In this document: piece after piece, positions 1-12,241 of the stretch | Layout: each line of letters opens with the position of its first letter | Position numbering within the stretch: the stretch's first letter is position 1 | Source of the DNA: Psychrobacillus sp. INOP01 | Lineage (GTDB): Bacteria; Bacillota; Bacilli; Bacillales_A; Planococcaceae | Reading direction: 5' to 3' | Assembly (NCBI RefSeq): GCF_018140925.1 | Contig: NZ_CP073315.1 | Location: forward strand, 1,612,001-1,676,000 | Length of the DNA: 64,000 nt | Position numbers and translations under genes: made by a program | Notes under the pieces: model-generated | Told to the model about the DNA's origin: nothing | The model's input: only the letters and a program-made list of their open reading frames with translations | Database searches by the model: none

Positions 1-3380
<3,380 letters not shown>

Positions 3381-3475
3381 AGAGAACTTAAAAAGCTCAT
3401 TTGTTTTGCTGGCATCATCATTAAATGATGTCAAAATTGTTTTGCTATCAAACTAACAAAGTTAGTCGATAAGCT

Positions 3476-3514
3476 GTATGTCTTAACGTTTTGCATGTTC
3501 AGTTTTCAATGTTC
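3476..3514 (-). other. Upstream arm of the pre-16S processing stem
   Basis: In the transcript this leader segment pairs over about 36 bases, with few mismatches, with the spacer segment at 1758-1793 on the other side of 16S. This is the usual arrangement of a 16S processing stalk cut by RNase III. Confidence 0.7.
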
Positions 3515-3529
3515 AATAGTATTAAATAA

Positions 3530-3603
3530 TGGAGCGGGTGAAGAGAATCGAACTCTCATCATCAGCTTGGAAGGCTGAGGTTTTACCACTAAACTACACC
3601 CGC
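3530..3603 (-). tRNA. tRNA-Gly(TCC)
   Basis: The reverse complement folds as a 74-nt cloverleaf with anticodon TCC in the loop CTTCCAA. The 3' CCA is encoded. It is the last tRNA before 16S rRNA in the operon. Confidence 0.95.
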
Positions 3604-3631
3604 ATTTAATTATGTTAAATTGTTATGTGAC

Positions 3632-3718
<87 letters not shown>

Positions 3719-3782
3719 TTAGTAATTAATAGGACAAGGTTGATTATACTCTCTTACACCTTAAATGTCAATAACAATTTGA

Positions 3783-3855
3783 TGAGCCATGTAGGATTCG
3801 AACCTACGACCCTCTGATTAAAAGTCAGATGCTCTACCAACTGAGCTAATGGCTC
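3783..3855 (-). tRNA. tRNA-Lys(TTT)
   Basis: A 73-nt cloverleaf with acceptor GAGCCAT paired to ATGGCTC and anticodon loop CTTTTAA. CCA is not encoded and must be added enzymatically. Confidence 0.95.
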
Positions 3856-3860
3856 AAAAA

Positions 3861-3935
3861 TGGCTGGGGTACCTGGATTCGAACCAGGGCATGATGGAAT
3901 CAAAATCCATTGCCTTACCGCTTGGCTATACCCCA
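3861..3935 (-). tRNA. tRNA-Gln(TTG)
   Basis: A 75-nt cloverleaf with acceptor TGGGGTA, anticodon loop TTTTGAT giving TTG, and encoded GCCA at the 3' end. Confidence 0.95.
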
Positions 3936-3938
3936 ACA

Positions 3939-4014
3939 TGGCGGTCCCGACCGGGATCGAACCGGCGATCTCCTGCGTGACAGGCAGGCATGTTAACCGC
4001 TACACCACGGGACC
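3939..4014 (-). tRNA. tRNA-Asp(GTC)
   Basis: A 76-nt cloverleaf with acceptor GGTCCCG paired to CGGGACC, anticodon loop TGTCACG giving GTC, and encoded CCA. Confidence 0.95.
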
Positions 4015-4042
4015 GTTAAAGATATGAATTTATAAATGGTAA

Positions 4043-4114
4043 TGACCCCTACGGGATTCGAACCCGTGTTACCGCCGTGAAAGGGCGGTGTCTTAACCGC
4101 TTGACCAAGGGGCC
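4043..4114 (-). tRNA. tRNA-Glu(TTC)
   Basis: A 72-nt cloverleaf with anticodon loop CTTTCAC giving TTC and discriminator A. CCA is not encoded directly after the discriminator. Confidence 0.95.
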
Positions 4115-4118
4115 ATAA

Positions 4119-4193
4119 TGGCTCCGAAGGTAGGACTCGAACCTACGACCAATCGATTAACAGTCGATTGCTCTACCACTGAGCTACTTCGGA
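4119..4193 (-). tRNA. tRNA-Asn(GTT)
   Basis: A 75-nt cloverleaf with acceptor TCCGAAG paired to CTTCGGA, anticodon loop CTGTTAA giving GTT, and encoded CCA. It is the first gene of the tRNA-rRNA transcription unit. Confidence 0.95.
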
Positions 4194-4229
4194 ATAATTT
4201 TTGTCGTTTTGTTTTACTCGACTTTTTCT

Positions 4230-4258
4230 ATTATAGAGAGGGTTTTGCAAAACGTCAA
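4230..4258 (-). promoter_or_regulatory. Sigma-A promoter of the tRNA-rrn operon
   Basis: On the minus strand TTGACG (4253-4258) and TATAAT (4230-4235) are separated by exactly 17 nt. This near-consensus promoter lies about 37 nt upstream of tRNA-Asn. No comparably good promoter was seen between the tRNAs and 16S, so the seven tRNAs and the rRNAs are probably one transcript. Confidence 0.85.
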
Positions 4259-4273
4259 CTACTTTTCGGAAAT

Positions 4274-4744
4274 TTATTTCAGTTTTTCTAAAGAAACTAA
4301 TATCAAATCCCCGTAACACTTGCCACAACGGTATTTCTTCGTATTTAAACGAATTTTCCGATTATATAAAAGGGAGCATTTTGCGCATTTATACGTATAC
4401 TTCTTTGTAGTCTTGCTTACTTTTCTCTCCATTAATGTAGAGCAAAATCTAGGTGAGTTTGTTATTTGGAGTAGCGCTCGAAAGTCAGCATCCCGATGTT
4501 GATAGCCTTTTCCTTCTATATGTAAATGATAATGACAAAGTTCATGTTTGATAACCCCGACCAATTCATCCATTCCATATTTTTCGAATACTAAGGGATT
4601 TATTTCTATATGATGTGATCTCAACATATATCTTCCACCAGTAGTTCTAAGTCGTTTGTTAAAATACGCGCTATGTAGAAAGTCTTTCCCAAAGATCTCG
4701 TTCGATACATGACATACTAGTTCGTACAGTTTTTCATCTGACAA
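4274..4744 (-). CDS. ydcK: SprT-like zinc metalloprotease-fold protein
   Basis: This 156-residue protein has the SprT family zinc motif HELCH at residues 67-71, with further histidines just after it. A C-terminal zinc ribbon is formed by Cys120/Cys123 and Cys140/Cys143. It starts with TTG, set by AGGGG nine bases upstream. SprT-like proteins are cytoplasmic predicted metallopeptidases related to the Spartan protease; the bacterial substrate is not known to me. It lies between tex and the tRNA cluster, as ydcK does in B. subtilis. The family call is firm and the function is inferred. Confidence 0.9.
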   Translation of the reverse strand: MSDEKLYELVCHVSNEIFGKDFLHSAYFNKRLRTTGGRYMLRSHHIEINPLVFEKYGMDELVGVIKHELCHYHLHIEGKGYQHRDADFRALLQITNSPRFCSTLMERKVSKTTKKYTYKCAKCSLLYNRKIRLNTKKYRCGKCYGDLILVSLEKLK

Positions 4745-4767
4745 ATTAACTCACCCCTATTTAAAAA

Positions 4768-4803
4768 GAGGTTGTCCAACGACATATCTCCATTGGACAA
4801 CTC
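4768..4803 (-). terminator. Intrinsic terminator of tex
   Basis: On the minus strand the stem GTTGTCCAA/TTGGACAAC is followed by CTCTTTTTAAA. It lies between the tex stop and the sprT-like start. Confidence 0.8.
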
Positions 4804-4809
4804 TATTAG

Positions 4810-6984
4810 TTACATTTGTTGTTCTGGAGGAAGCATCGTTAATGCAATTCTTCCTTTATTGGCATCGAACTGTTCTACCCATACAGTGACTATATCTCCA
4901 AGCGAAACAACATCTAAAGGATGTTTGACAAAACCTTTTTTCAGTTTAGAAATATGCACTAAGCCATCTTGTTTTACGCCGATATCGACAAATGCACCAA
5001 AATCGACTACATTTCGTACTGTTCCTTGCAGTTCCATCCCCGTTTTTAAGTCCTCTAATTTGAGTACATCTTTTTTCAGGATCGGCTGTGGGAATGCTTC
5101 ACGAGGATCACGTGCCGGCTTGATCAATGTTTCTACTATATCTATTAATGTGATTTCGCCTATTTCTAATTCTCTACTGACTTCTTCTATTGAAATTTCC
5201 TTTAATGCCTCTTCTGCTTCTCTTGTGCCGATTTGCGTTTTCTTTAGACCCGCAATTTCCAGTACCTGCTCTGCACCTTTATAGCTTTCAGGATGGATAC
5301 CAGTTGCATCGAATGGATTTTTTGCATCTGGTATGCGTAAGAATCCAATTGCTTGCTCATATGTTTTAGCGCCAAGGCGTGGAATTTTCTTCAGTTGTGC
5401 TCGAGAAGTAAATCTTCCTTGCTCATTCCTCATATTCACAACGTTTTCTGCAACTGTTTTTGAAAGTCCAGAAACGTATTGTAATAGAGATGCTGATGCT
5501 GTGTTTACATTTACTCCGACTTGGTTAACTGCAGTTTCTACTATAAAGGATAGGGAATCCGATAATTTTTTTTGTGAAACGTCATGCTGGTATTGCCCTA
5601 CTCCTACTGCTTTTGGATCTATTTTCACTAATTCTGCCAAAGGATCCTGTAGCCTTCTTGCAATAGATACCGCACTACGCTGCTCTACTTGTAAGTCAGG
5701 AAACTCGTTACGTGCAGTTTCGGAAGCTGAATACACACTGGCACCTGCTTCGTTCACTATTACATATGCGACTTCTCCCTCAGCTTCTTGCAAACAGTCC
5801 ACGATAAATTGCTCTGTTTCGCGGGAGGCTGTTCCATTTCCGATTGCAACTAAAGAAATAGGATAATTCTTTAAGTAAGCAAGCACTTTTTTCTTTGAGC
5901 CTTCTACATCCATTTTGGGTGCATGTGGATAAATAGCAGAAACCTCTAAAAGCTTTCCTGTATCATCTACAACCGCTAGCTTACACCCAGTACGATAAGC
6001 TGGATCGACGCCTAGAATGACTTTACCTTTTAAAGGTGGTTGCAATAGTAGATTTCGTAGGTTTTCAGAGAAAATATGAATAGCCTGCGCTTCTGCTTTT
6101 TCTGTAAGCTCTGCTCGAATCTCTCGCTCTACAGAAGGTTGTATTAGTCGCTTATACGAATCTTCTACTGCCATTTCAATCTGATCTATCGCGTTACTAG
6201 AAGAGGATTTTATCCATTGAGCTTTCATCACATTAGTAGCTTTCTCCATTGGAACCTGAAGACCTACTTTTAGAATATCCTCTTTTTCTCCTCGGTTTAA
6301 CGCTAAAATACGATGAGGAACAATCTTTTTCACAGGTTCTTCGTACTCGTAATACATCTCAAATACATTCTTTTCGTCTAGCTCTGCTTTTTTAACAGAT
6401 GCAATAATTTTGCCGTCTGCACGGGTAATATTTCTAATTTGCTCTCGTATTTTGGCATCATCAGCGAATTGCTCTGCTAGGATATCCCTAGCTCCTAGTA
6501 ATGCGTCCTCCACAGATAGCACTTCTAAATCCTCATTCAGAAAGTCTTCTGCTAATAGAGCTACGGACTCCTTAGGGAAAGTCATTATTAAAGTAGCCAG
6601 CGGTTCTAATCCTTTTTCTTTTGCAATAGTAGCTTTCGTTCTACGTTTTTGTTTATAAGGGCGATATAAATCTTCTACTCGCTGAAGCACTGTCGCATTA
6701 TTAATTGAAGTTGCCAACTCTTCGGTTAATTTACCTTGTTCTTCGATTAAGCGGAGAATTTCTTCTTTTCTTTGTTCTAGTTGTTGTATGTAGTTATAGC
6801 GATCTTCGACGGCTTTTATTTGAACTTCGTCTAAAGACCCTGTTTGTTCTTTTCTATATCGAGCGATGAAGGGAACCGTATTCCCCTCTTCAAGTAATTT
6901 TATAACCTGTTCTGCTTGCGATGATTTGACACCCGTATCTTTTGAAACTAGTTGGAGCATCTTCTTTATTTCCAAAACAAACAC
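4810..6984 (-). CDS. tex: Tex-family S1 RNA-binding protein
   Basis: At 724 residues this is a full-length Tex (YdcI type). It has an N-terminal helical domain beginning near MLQLVSKDTGV, a YqgF/RNase H-like domain around residues 320-450 (VILGVDPAYRTGCKLAVVDD), helix-hairpin-helix motifs near 490-580, and a C-terminal S1 domain near 645-720 (GTVRNVVDFGAFVDIGVKQD). Tex proteins bind nucleic acid and associate with transcription complexes; the precise role in Bacillales is unsettled. The start is GTG with AAGGA six bases upstream; an internal ATG at codon 9 is the alternative. It is transcribed alone, between two terminators. Confidence 0.95.
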   Translation of the reverse strand: MFVLEIKKMLQLVSKDTGVKSSQAEQVIKLLEEGNTVPFIARYRKEQTGSLDEVQIKAVEDRYNYIQQLEQRKEEILRLIEEQGKLTEELATSINNATVLQRVEDLYRPYKQKRRTKATIAKEKGLEPLATLIMTFPKESVALLAEDFLNEDLEVLSVEDALLGARDILAEQFADDAKIREQIRNITRADGKIIASVKKAELDEKNVFEMYYEYEEPVKKIVPHRILALNRGEKEDILKVGLQVPMEKATNVMKAQWIKSSSSNAIDQIEMAVEDSYKRLIQPSVEREIRAELTEKAEAQAIHIFSENLRNLLLQPPLKGKVILGVDPAYRTGCKLAVVDDTGKLLEVSAIYPHAPKMDVEGSKKKVLAYLKNYPISLVAIGNGTASRETEQFIVDCLQEAEGEVAYVIVNEAGASVYSASETARNEFPDLQVEQRSAVSIARRLQDPLAELVKIDPKAVGVGQYQHDVSQKKLSDSLSFIVETAVNQVGVNVNTASASLLQYVSGLSKTVAENVVNMRNEQGRFTSRAQLKKIPRLGAKTYEQAIGFLRIPDAKNPFDATGIHPESYKGAEQVLEIAGLKKTQIGTREAEEALKEISIEEVSRELEIGEITLIDIVETLIKPARDPREAFPQPILKKDVLKLEDLKTGMELQGTVRNVVDFGAFVDIGVKQDGLVHISKLKKGFVKHPLDVVSLGDIVTVWVEQFDANKGRIALTMLPPEQQM

Positions 6985-7067
6985 GTCCTTTCCTTATAGT
7001 ACTCATTTTACCATATGTGTCATCTTCTTTTTATTAGAGAACTATCGAAGAATATAGAAAAAGAGCA

Positions 7068-7101
7068 ACAAAAAAAGCTTACCCTAGATTAGAGTAAGCT
7101 T
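7068..7101 (-). terminator. Intrinsic terminator of the rsb-sigB operon
   Basis: The hairpin AAGCTTACTCTA...TAGGGTAAGCTT is followed by a T tract on the minus strand. Its 5' arm overlaps the last codons of rsbX. Confidence 0.85.
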
Positions 7102-7685
7102 CCAACTATAAATGTAGAGTCGTCGCCATGTTCGATTTCCTTAAAAACCGTGTCATAGAGACATCGAGCATTTGCCGAAGCTTTAATAGTAGATTTTGGA
7201 CTACTCATCACAACACCATCAGAGTGTAGCATGAATAAGTCATTTTTTTCGCATGCGTACGTTTGGGTATTAATCCTTTGTTTTCTTCCAGACAAATAGC
7301 CCATTACTGGTAAAGGATAAATCATTTTGTCGGTAACGCGTTTATACATATAAAACTTCACATTTCCTACACAGCTATAGGATATAGTTTGATTTTTATA
7401 ATCTATTTTAACTAAGGCTACTGCCGCACCTCGTTTTTGAATCATCAAATCATTGCAACGTAATAATAATTCATCTAACGTTTCTTCTTTATATTGCTCT
7501 AAAATTTCTGGGATAATATCAGCAGACTCTTTAGCCACTGGTCCATTTCCCAATCCATCTGCTATAGCACAAAGCATAAAATCATCTGTCTTTGTAATGT
7601 AATAGGTATCTCCAGATTCTAAATTTCCACTTTTGGCTTCTTGGTATACAAACAATTCTACTTTGTCATCTGAAAAATCCATCAT
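7089..7685 (-). CDS. rsbX: RsbX, PP2C-type serine phosphatase
   Basis: This 198-residue protein is a minimal PP2C phosphatase domain with the metal-binding motif IADGLGNGP near residues 37-45 and a second acidic motif HSDGV. In B. subtilis RsbX dephosphorylates RsbS and RsbR, resetting the stressosome after activation (established). Its ATG overlaps the sigB stop, with GGTGGAG upstream, so the two are translationally coupled. It is the last gene of the operon. Confidence 0.93.
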   Translation of the reverse strand: MMDFSDDKVELFVYQEAKSGNLESGDTYYITKTDDFMLCAIADGLGNGPVAKESADIIPEILEQYKEETLDELLLRCNDLMIQKRGAAVALVKIDYKNQTISYSCVGNVKFYMYKRVTDKMIYPLPVMGYLSGRKQRINTQTYACEKNDLFMLHSDGVVMSSPKSTIKASANARCLYDTVFKEIEHGDDSTFIVGSLL

Positions 7686-8467
7686 TTTACTACTCCACCT
7701 GACGATAAAATGGTCTCTTGTAATTTCTTTATAGCTTTGCGTTGAATTCTAGATACGTGCATTTGGGATATACCGAGACGATCTCCCGTTTCTTTTTGAC
7801 TAAGCTGCTCCATATATGTAAGTTGAATTATTTCTTTCTCTCGTTCAGATAAAACACTAAGTGCATTAGCTACAAGTAGACGTTGATCAGTTTTCTCGTA
7901 TTCGCCATCCGTTTTACCTATTACGTCAAATAATGTAATTGTACTTCCATCCGAATCTGATTCAAGGGAATGATCCATAGATAGCGCTTGATAACTTTTA
8001 CCCATTTCCATAGCTTCTAGTACATCTTCTACTTCTACCCCTAGAAAATCAGCTATTTCAGGGATAATAGGTGAACGTTGAAATTCAACTGTTAGTGTTT
8101 CAACCGCTGCTCGGATACGTGGTCCTAGCTCTTTAATCCTTCTTGGAACATGAATAGCCCACGTTTTATCTCTCAAAAAGCGTTTTATCTCGCCTATAAT
8201 TGTCGGAATTGCAAAAGCTTCAAAGTTTTTACCGAAAGATGGATCATATCTTCGAATAGCACCAAGGAGTCCAAGCATGCCTACTTGCGCGATATCCTCA
8301 TGATGCGATTTACCATTAGAATATTTTCGAGCAATAGATTCAACCAACCTAGTATAATTTAGCACTAAATTTGTTTGAGCCTCTTCACTTTCTGTCTCTT
8401 GATATTCCTTGATCCATTCCAATATTTTCTCTTTCGATTCTTTATTAGGAAGGGACGTGTTCGACAT
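7682..8467 (-). CDS. sigB: RNA polymerase general stress sigma factor SigB
   Basis: This sigma-70 family group 3 factor has region 2 at about residues 35-100 (HEDIAQVGMLGLLGAIRRYD) and a region 4 helix-turn-helix at the C-terminus (QKETGDRLGISQMHVSRIQR). I chose ATG at 8467 because AGGTGG lies six bases upstream; an ATG two codons earlier is possible. It is sequestered by RsbW and released when RsbV is dephosphorylated (established). Likely targets are visible here: promoters of the GTTTAA-N14-GGGTA type precede rsbV and two small genes at 49,676 and 54,533. Confidence 0.97.
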   Translation of the reverse strand: MSNTSLPNKESKEKILEWIKEYQETESEEAQTNLVLNYTRLVESIARKYSNGKSHHEDIAQVGMLGLLGAIRRYDPSFGKNFEAFAIPTIIGEIKRFLRDKTWAIHVPRRIKELGPRIRAAVETLTVEFQRSPIIPEIADFLGVEVEDVLEAMEMGKSYQALSMDHSLESDSDGSTITLFDVIGKTDGEYEKTDQRLLVANALSVLSEREKEIIQLTYMEQLSQKETGDRLGISQMHVSRIQRKAIKKLQETILSSGGVVK

Positions 8468-8915
8468 TTTCATCCACCTGCTCTACTCCGACATGTTTCG
8501 TCATAAATACAGTAACACCTTCTTGGTGATGGACTTTCACTTCATCCATTAACGTCTCGATTAAATATAACCCAAGACCGCCTTCTCTTAAAAAAGAAAT
8601 TTCTTCTAACTCGTGGTATGGTCCTACTTTTGCTTTCGTTTCTTCAAAGTTAAAACTTTTCCCATGATCAGCTACCATGATTTCCATTTTTTCTTCGTAC
8701 AACGCGCAGCCAATGACCACTTCGCCTTCCTCATTATCCGCATAAGCATGTTGTACAGCATTTGTAATGGCTTCGCTTGCAGCAATTTTTAAGTCTTCTA
8801 TATCGTCATACGTAAATCCGATGCGATTGGCCAAACCAGAAATTGTGAGTCGAGCAACACTAACATACTGTGGCTTTGCCGGCACCCGGATTTCTACATA
8901 ATCAAACGGTTTCAT
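8445..8915 (-). CDS. rsbW: RsbW, anti-sigma-B factor and serine kinase
   Basis: This 156-residue GHKL-fold kinase has the N-box ASEAITNAVQHAY near residues 47-59, the ATP-lid motif DHGKSF and the glycine motif EGGLGLYL. In unstressed cells RsbW binds SigB and phosphorylates RsbV (established). The start overlaps the rsbV stop and the gene overlaps sigB by about 23 bp, indicating coupled translation of the partner-switch proteins. Confidence 0.95.
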   Translation of the reverse strand: MKPFDYVEIRVPAKPQYVSVARLTISGLANRIGFTYDDIEDLKIAASEAITNAVQHAYADNEEGEVVIGCALYEEKMEIMVADHGKSFNFEETKAKVGPYHELEEISFLREGGLGLYLIETLMDEVKVHHQEGVTVFMTKHVGVEQVDENVEHVPS

Positions 8916-9249
8916 CTATTTTCACCTCTTTATCTGTAGCCTGGATATCCATAATCTCAACTAAACCAGTTATATCGAATAAGCGCTTCAATCTAGATGA
9001 AAGTCCCGTTAACTCCATATGACCATTTGCAGCATTTATACTTTTATAAAAGCCAACAAAAACACCTAGTCCTGTACTATCCATATATGAAACGTCCATT
9101 AAATTCAATTCAACATGCGTATTTTCTTGTAAGGTTATCTCCATAAGTTTCTCTCTTAGAATTGGTGCTGTAAAAGCATCAATCTCTCCACCTATTAATC
9201 CTTTAACGTGTAACTCATCTAATGTATGTAATTCAACTGATATATTCAT
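8902..9249 (-). CDS. rsbV: RsbV, anti-anti-sigma factor (STAS)
   Basis: This 115-residue STAS-domain protein carries the phosphorylation site in the motif MDSTGLG, at Ser58 in this numbering. The unphosphorylated form binds RsbW and frees SigB (established). The ATG has GGGGG eight bases upstream. A sigma-B-type promoter lies just before the gene, so rsbV-rsbW-sigB-rsbX is probably autoregulated as in B. subtilis. Confidence 0.95.
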   Translation of the reverse strand: MNISVELHTLDELHVKGLIGGEIDAFTAPILREKLMEITLQENTHVELNLMDVSYMDSTGLGVFVGFYKSINAANGHMELTGLSSRLKRLFDITGLVEIMDIQATDKEVKIDETV

Positions 9250-9284
9250 TTACTGTTCCCCCGTTTTCGCTATATATAGTCTAT

Positions 9285-9310
9285 ATACCACCAATTAGCT
9301 TTTGATAAAC
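9285..9310 (-). promoter_or_regulatory. Sigma-B-type promoter upstream of rsbV
   Basis: The minus strand has GTTTAT (9305-9310), a 14-nt spacer and TGGTAT (9285-9290), close to the sigma-B consensus GTTTAA-N14-GGGTAT. It sits in the short rsbU-rsbV gap, the place of the autoregulatory promoter in B. subtilis. Confidence 0.75.
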
Positions 9311-9316
9311 CTTAAA

Positions 9317-10315
9317 TTACTTCTTTTTGAAAATAACGAGCGTAAAATCATCTCGTTGTTCAAACTCCTGTAATTCCTCCAGCTTATGAAATACATATTC
9401 CACCATTTCTTGAGCGGACTGATCTCTTACGCTTTCAATAATATCCATCACGGTATTTTGGTCAATGAATCCATCTTTTGAACGACATTCAGTTACGCCA
9501 TCGGTCATCATAACGATAAAATCGTCTTTTTCTAAGGAAATAGAATGTTGTTCATATTTAACATTGGAAATAACGCCTAATAACAATCCTTTTGCTTGTA
9601 ATTCTGAAAAACTATTAGATTTAGCACAATAAAATAAAGGTGGTTCGTGTCCAGCTGATGCATATGTAAACACACTTTTCGAAGTGTCGTAGGTTCCATA
9701 AAACATAGAAATAAACATCGAATCACTTACACTTTTCTCAACAATTCTATTAATGACGTCTAGTACAATGATAGGTTCGGTTTCTGCCCCATTCAAACTA
9801 TCCATCCCATATTTAATCATGGACATGCATAGGGCAGCTGGAATTCCTTTCCCGATTACATCAGCAACAGCGATACCTACTGTAGTATCGTCATTTAGAA
9901 AATGCGTATAATCACCATTCATTTCTTTTGCAGGAACAGAGATCATTCCTATATCCAAATCGTTCATCTCTGGCACCTTTGTTTTCAACAAGGTTTGTTG
10001 AACATTAGACGCCAGCTCCATTTCCATTTTAAAGTTTTCCTGTTTTTTTATTAACGTTTGATGTTCTTTTAATGCTAGTCCATATCTAATCATCACTTCT
10101 ATTAATAAGTCAAAAGAATGCCAAACATCTTTCGGCAAATCAGGCATAAGTTCTTCTAAAGAAGCCTTATGTATGCTTATAACTTCCTCCGGAGAAATAT
10201 TCTTTTGAATGAGTTGTCTGCTGAAATTTTGACCCTCATATAAATTATGTTCCGTTTGTCTCTGTGTATATTGTCCTAAAATTTCTTTGTATTGTCTCTT
10301 AAACTCTTGAGGCAT
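9317..10315 (-). CDS. rsbU: RsbU, PP2C phosphatase activating RsbV
   Basis: This 332-residue protein has an N-terminal helical RsbT-binding domain (about residues 1-85), a linker helix and a C-terminal PP2C domain with metal-site motifs ADVIGKGIPAA and MMTDGVTE. When RsbT binds it dephosphorylates RsbV-P and so switches on SigB (established). The start ATG follows AGGAGG at a rather long 12-nt spacing. Confidence 0.95.
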   Translation of the reverse strand: MPQEFKRQYKEILGQYTQRQTEHNLYEGQNFSRQLIQKNISPEEVISIHKASLEELMPDLPKDVWHSFDLLIEVMIRYGLALKEHQTLIKKQENFKMEMELASNVQQTLLKTKVPEMNDLDIGMISVPAKEMNGDYTHFLNDDTTVGIAVADVIGKGIPAALCMSMIKYGMDSLNGAETEPIIVLDVINRIVEKSVSDSMFISMFYGTYDTSKSVFTYASAGHEPPLFYCAKSNSFSELQAKGLLLGVISNVKYEQHSISLEKDDFIVMMTDGVTECRSKDGFIDQNTVMDIIESVRDQSAQEMVEYVFHKLEELQEFEQRDDFTLVIFKKK

Positions 10316-10331
10316 ACTTTAAATTTACCTC

Positions 10332-10733
10332 CTATCTTAATAACTTAGATGCGCTAATTGTAGTACCTTCTCCTAGTACAGTTTCAATTTTAAAGTCATC
10401 CATTAGTCTCTTTACACCTGGTAGACCGGCACCTAGACCGCCTGATGTCGTATAGCCATCTTCCATGACTTTTCGAACATCTACAATTCCAGGCCCTTTA
10501 TCAGATGCGATTACTAGTAGACCTCTATGATTACCTTCTGTAATTTGTCTAATTTCTATTTTACCTTTACCTGCATATAAATATATATTTCGAGCGAGTT
10601 CACTAATCGCTGTCGTAATTCTCGCTTGGTCAACTGTACCGAAGCCAACATCTTTCGCTTCATTTCTTCCAAGTTGCCTTGCAGCAACGATATCCCACTC
10701 AGTTATTATATCAACAGAAGACCTTAAGTTCAT
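10332..10733 (-). CDS. rsbT: RsbT, switch serine kinase
   Basis: This 133-residue GHKL kinase has the N-box ISELARNI, G1 box DKGPGI and G2 box GLGAGLPG. RsbT phosphorylates RsbS and RsbR in the stressosome, then leaves to activate RsbU (established). The gene follows rsbS by a few bases, with TTGGAGGA as ribosome site. Confidence 0.95.
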   Translation of the reverse strand: MNLRSSVDIITEWDIVAARQLGRNEAKDVGFGTVDQARITTAISELARNIYLYAGKGKIEIRQITEGNHRGLLVIASDKGPGIVDVRKVMEDGYTTSGGLGAGLPGVKRLMDDFKIETVLGEGTTISASKLLR

Positions 10734-10738
10734 ATGGA

Positions 10739-11101
10739 TTAGTCCTCCAATTCTCGTTCTAATTTTTCCAATCCATTTTCTAAGTCTAGAGCTGTGACTA
10801 CATTCTCAAGCCTAATTCCTAATTCTATGAGGGTAATAGCTACTGCAGGTTGAATGCCTGTAATCACTACCTTCGCACCCATTAGACCGGACATACTAAT
10901 AACATCACCCAGTACCTTAGCGATGAATGAGTCGATAAAGTCAATCGGAGTAAGATCAAGTACTACTCCTCTTGCTGAGGTTGTATGAAGCTTATCAAGT
11001 AAATCTTCTTGAAAAGCAAGTGCAGTTTGATCATCTAACTCCCATTGGATGGAAACGATTAAACAATCTCTCAGTTTTAAAATCGGTATTCTTGCCATCA
11101 T
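10739..11101 (-). CDS. rsbS: RsbS, stressosome STAS scaffold
   Basis: This 120-residue single STAS domain keeps the phosphorylatable serine in the motif DFIDSFIAK (Ser58 here). RsbS and RsbR form the large stressosome that holds RsbT (established). Its ATG overlaps the rsbRA stop as TAATG, with GAGGTG eight bases upstream. Confidence 0.94.
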   Translation of the reverse strand: MMARIPILKLRDCLIVSIQWELDDQTALAFQEDLLDKLHTTSARGVVLDLTPIDFIDSFIAKVLGDVISMSGLMGAKVVITGIQPAVAITLIELGIRLENVVTALDLENGLEKLERELED

Positions 11102-11928
11102 TATATATTCACCTCTACTATTGCACGATTTGTCATTGCTAAGGCTTGTTCAACCCCTTTTTGTAAAGTGCTTGTTGTTGTGAAATCATTTAGATTAATG
11201 CCTAGAGTGACGATAGTTTGTGCAATTTCTGGTCGGATTCCAACTAACATACATTTGGCTCCGACTAAACGTACGGCATCTGCCGCTTGAATTATATGAT
11301 GCGCAACCATCGTATCTACTACAGGAACTCCTGTAATGTCTAGTAATACTACTTCTGCACGATGCTTAACTACTCCCTGTAGTAGGTTTTCCATTATTAG
11401 TTTTGCTCTTTCCGTATCTATTGTACCCACTAAAGGCATTACTGAAATTTTTTCAAAAACAGGAATTAATGAAGCAGAAAGTTCTTGTAACGCAATTTTT
11501 TGTAAGCTCACTGTTTTTTCCCAAACAACAGAATAAGCATCCACAATACTATGATTTAAAGGAGTAATCCAATTAGTTAATATTTCTCTGTGTGATTTGA
11601 AATTACCTTCGTTTAAATACTCTACTTCGTCCATTTTTTCATAAATTACTTCCGTAAAGTTGGTTAGTGCCTTTAATACAAAAGAAATAGACCATCCATA
11701 TCGTACAATTTGAACGGAGAAATCATTTAACTTTGCCGTATATGTTGCTCGTTCTTCCGTTAGATTCGAAATCATTAACTCTCCGAATTCACGAACTGTA
11801 TTGTCAACAACTTTATCCGACATAATTTGGAAGAAACGATCATCCTTTTCTTCTTCCATTTTGACTCTCCAATTTTCTAAAATTTCATCAATATTTTCGT
11901 GGATATACGAAGCAATTCTTTTATTCAT
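11101..11928 (-). CDS. rsbRA: RsbRA, stressosome sensor protein
   Basis: This 275-residue protein has an N-terminal non-haem globin-like helical domain (about 1-140), a linker helix and a C-terminal STAS domain (about 155-270). The two threonines phosphorylated by RsbT are conserved: Thr172 in GTIDTERAK and Thr206 in VVDTMVAH. It is the first gene of the eight-gene operon and the only RsbR paralogue in the window. Further paralogues may lie elsewhere. Confidence 0.95.
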   Translation of the reverse strand: MNKRIASYIHENIDEILENWRVKMEEEKDDRFFQIMSDKVVDNTVREFGELMISNLTEERATYTAKLNDFSVQIVRYGWSISFVLKALTNFTEVIYEKMDEVEYLNEGNFKSHREILTNWITPLNHSIVDAYSVVWEKTVSLQKIALQELSASLIPVFEKISVMPLVGTIDTERAKLIMENLLQGVVKHRAEVVLLDITGVPVVDTMVAHHIIQAADAVRLVGAKCMLVGIRPEIAQTIVTLGINLNDFTTTSTLQKGVEQALAMTNRAIVEVNI

Positions 11929-12191
11929 CGTTTACCATACATCTCCTCGTTGAATATTAGTAATTATATTGTACAGAATTTCATCTTACATTACATCTTT
12001 TATACACGGTTTACGTGATCTTTTAAACTTGTCCACATTTAAAAAAGCACAGACGCCGCAGTGTAACTACAACGTTTTTCTACATTGAGCAAGCACGAAC
12101 GGTAATGTTTTCCGCCCACTGTAACCTCATTAAAATTATTAATAGATGTTATTCAGATCTTCTATTTAATAACAAAAGATTTCTAGCTATT
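11929..12191. other. Intergenic region between ndoA and rsbRA
   Basis: I see the rsbRA ribosome site (GAGGAG) and an AT-rich stretch with TATAAT-like hexamers on the minus strand that may hold the operon promoter, but no convincing -35 box. The remaining ~180 nt show no gene, repeat or known riboswitch. Confidence 0.5.
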
Positions 12192-12234
12192 AAAAAACAC
12201 AATGTGTCTTTGTCGGCTACACATTGTGTTCTTA
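12192..12234 (-). terminator. Intrinsic terminator of alr-ndoAI-ndoA
   Basis: The stem AACACAATGTGTA/TACACATTGTGTT (loop sequence differs slightly) is followed by TTTTTAATAG on the minus strand, directly after the toxin stop. Confidence 0.85.
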
Positions 12235-12241
12235 CTATGTA

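Noticed and set aside
3754-3939. A 61-codon frame across the tRNA-Lys and tRNA-Gln genes
   Set aside because: It is a by-product of tRNA sequence with no ribosome site.
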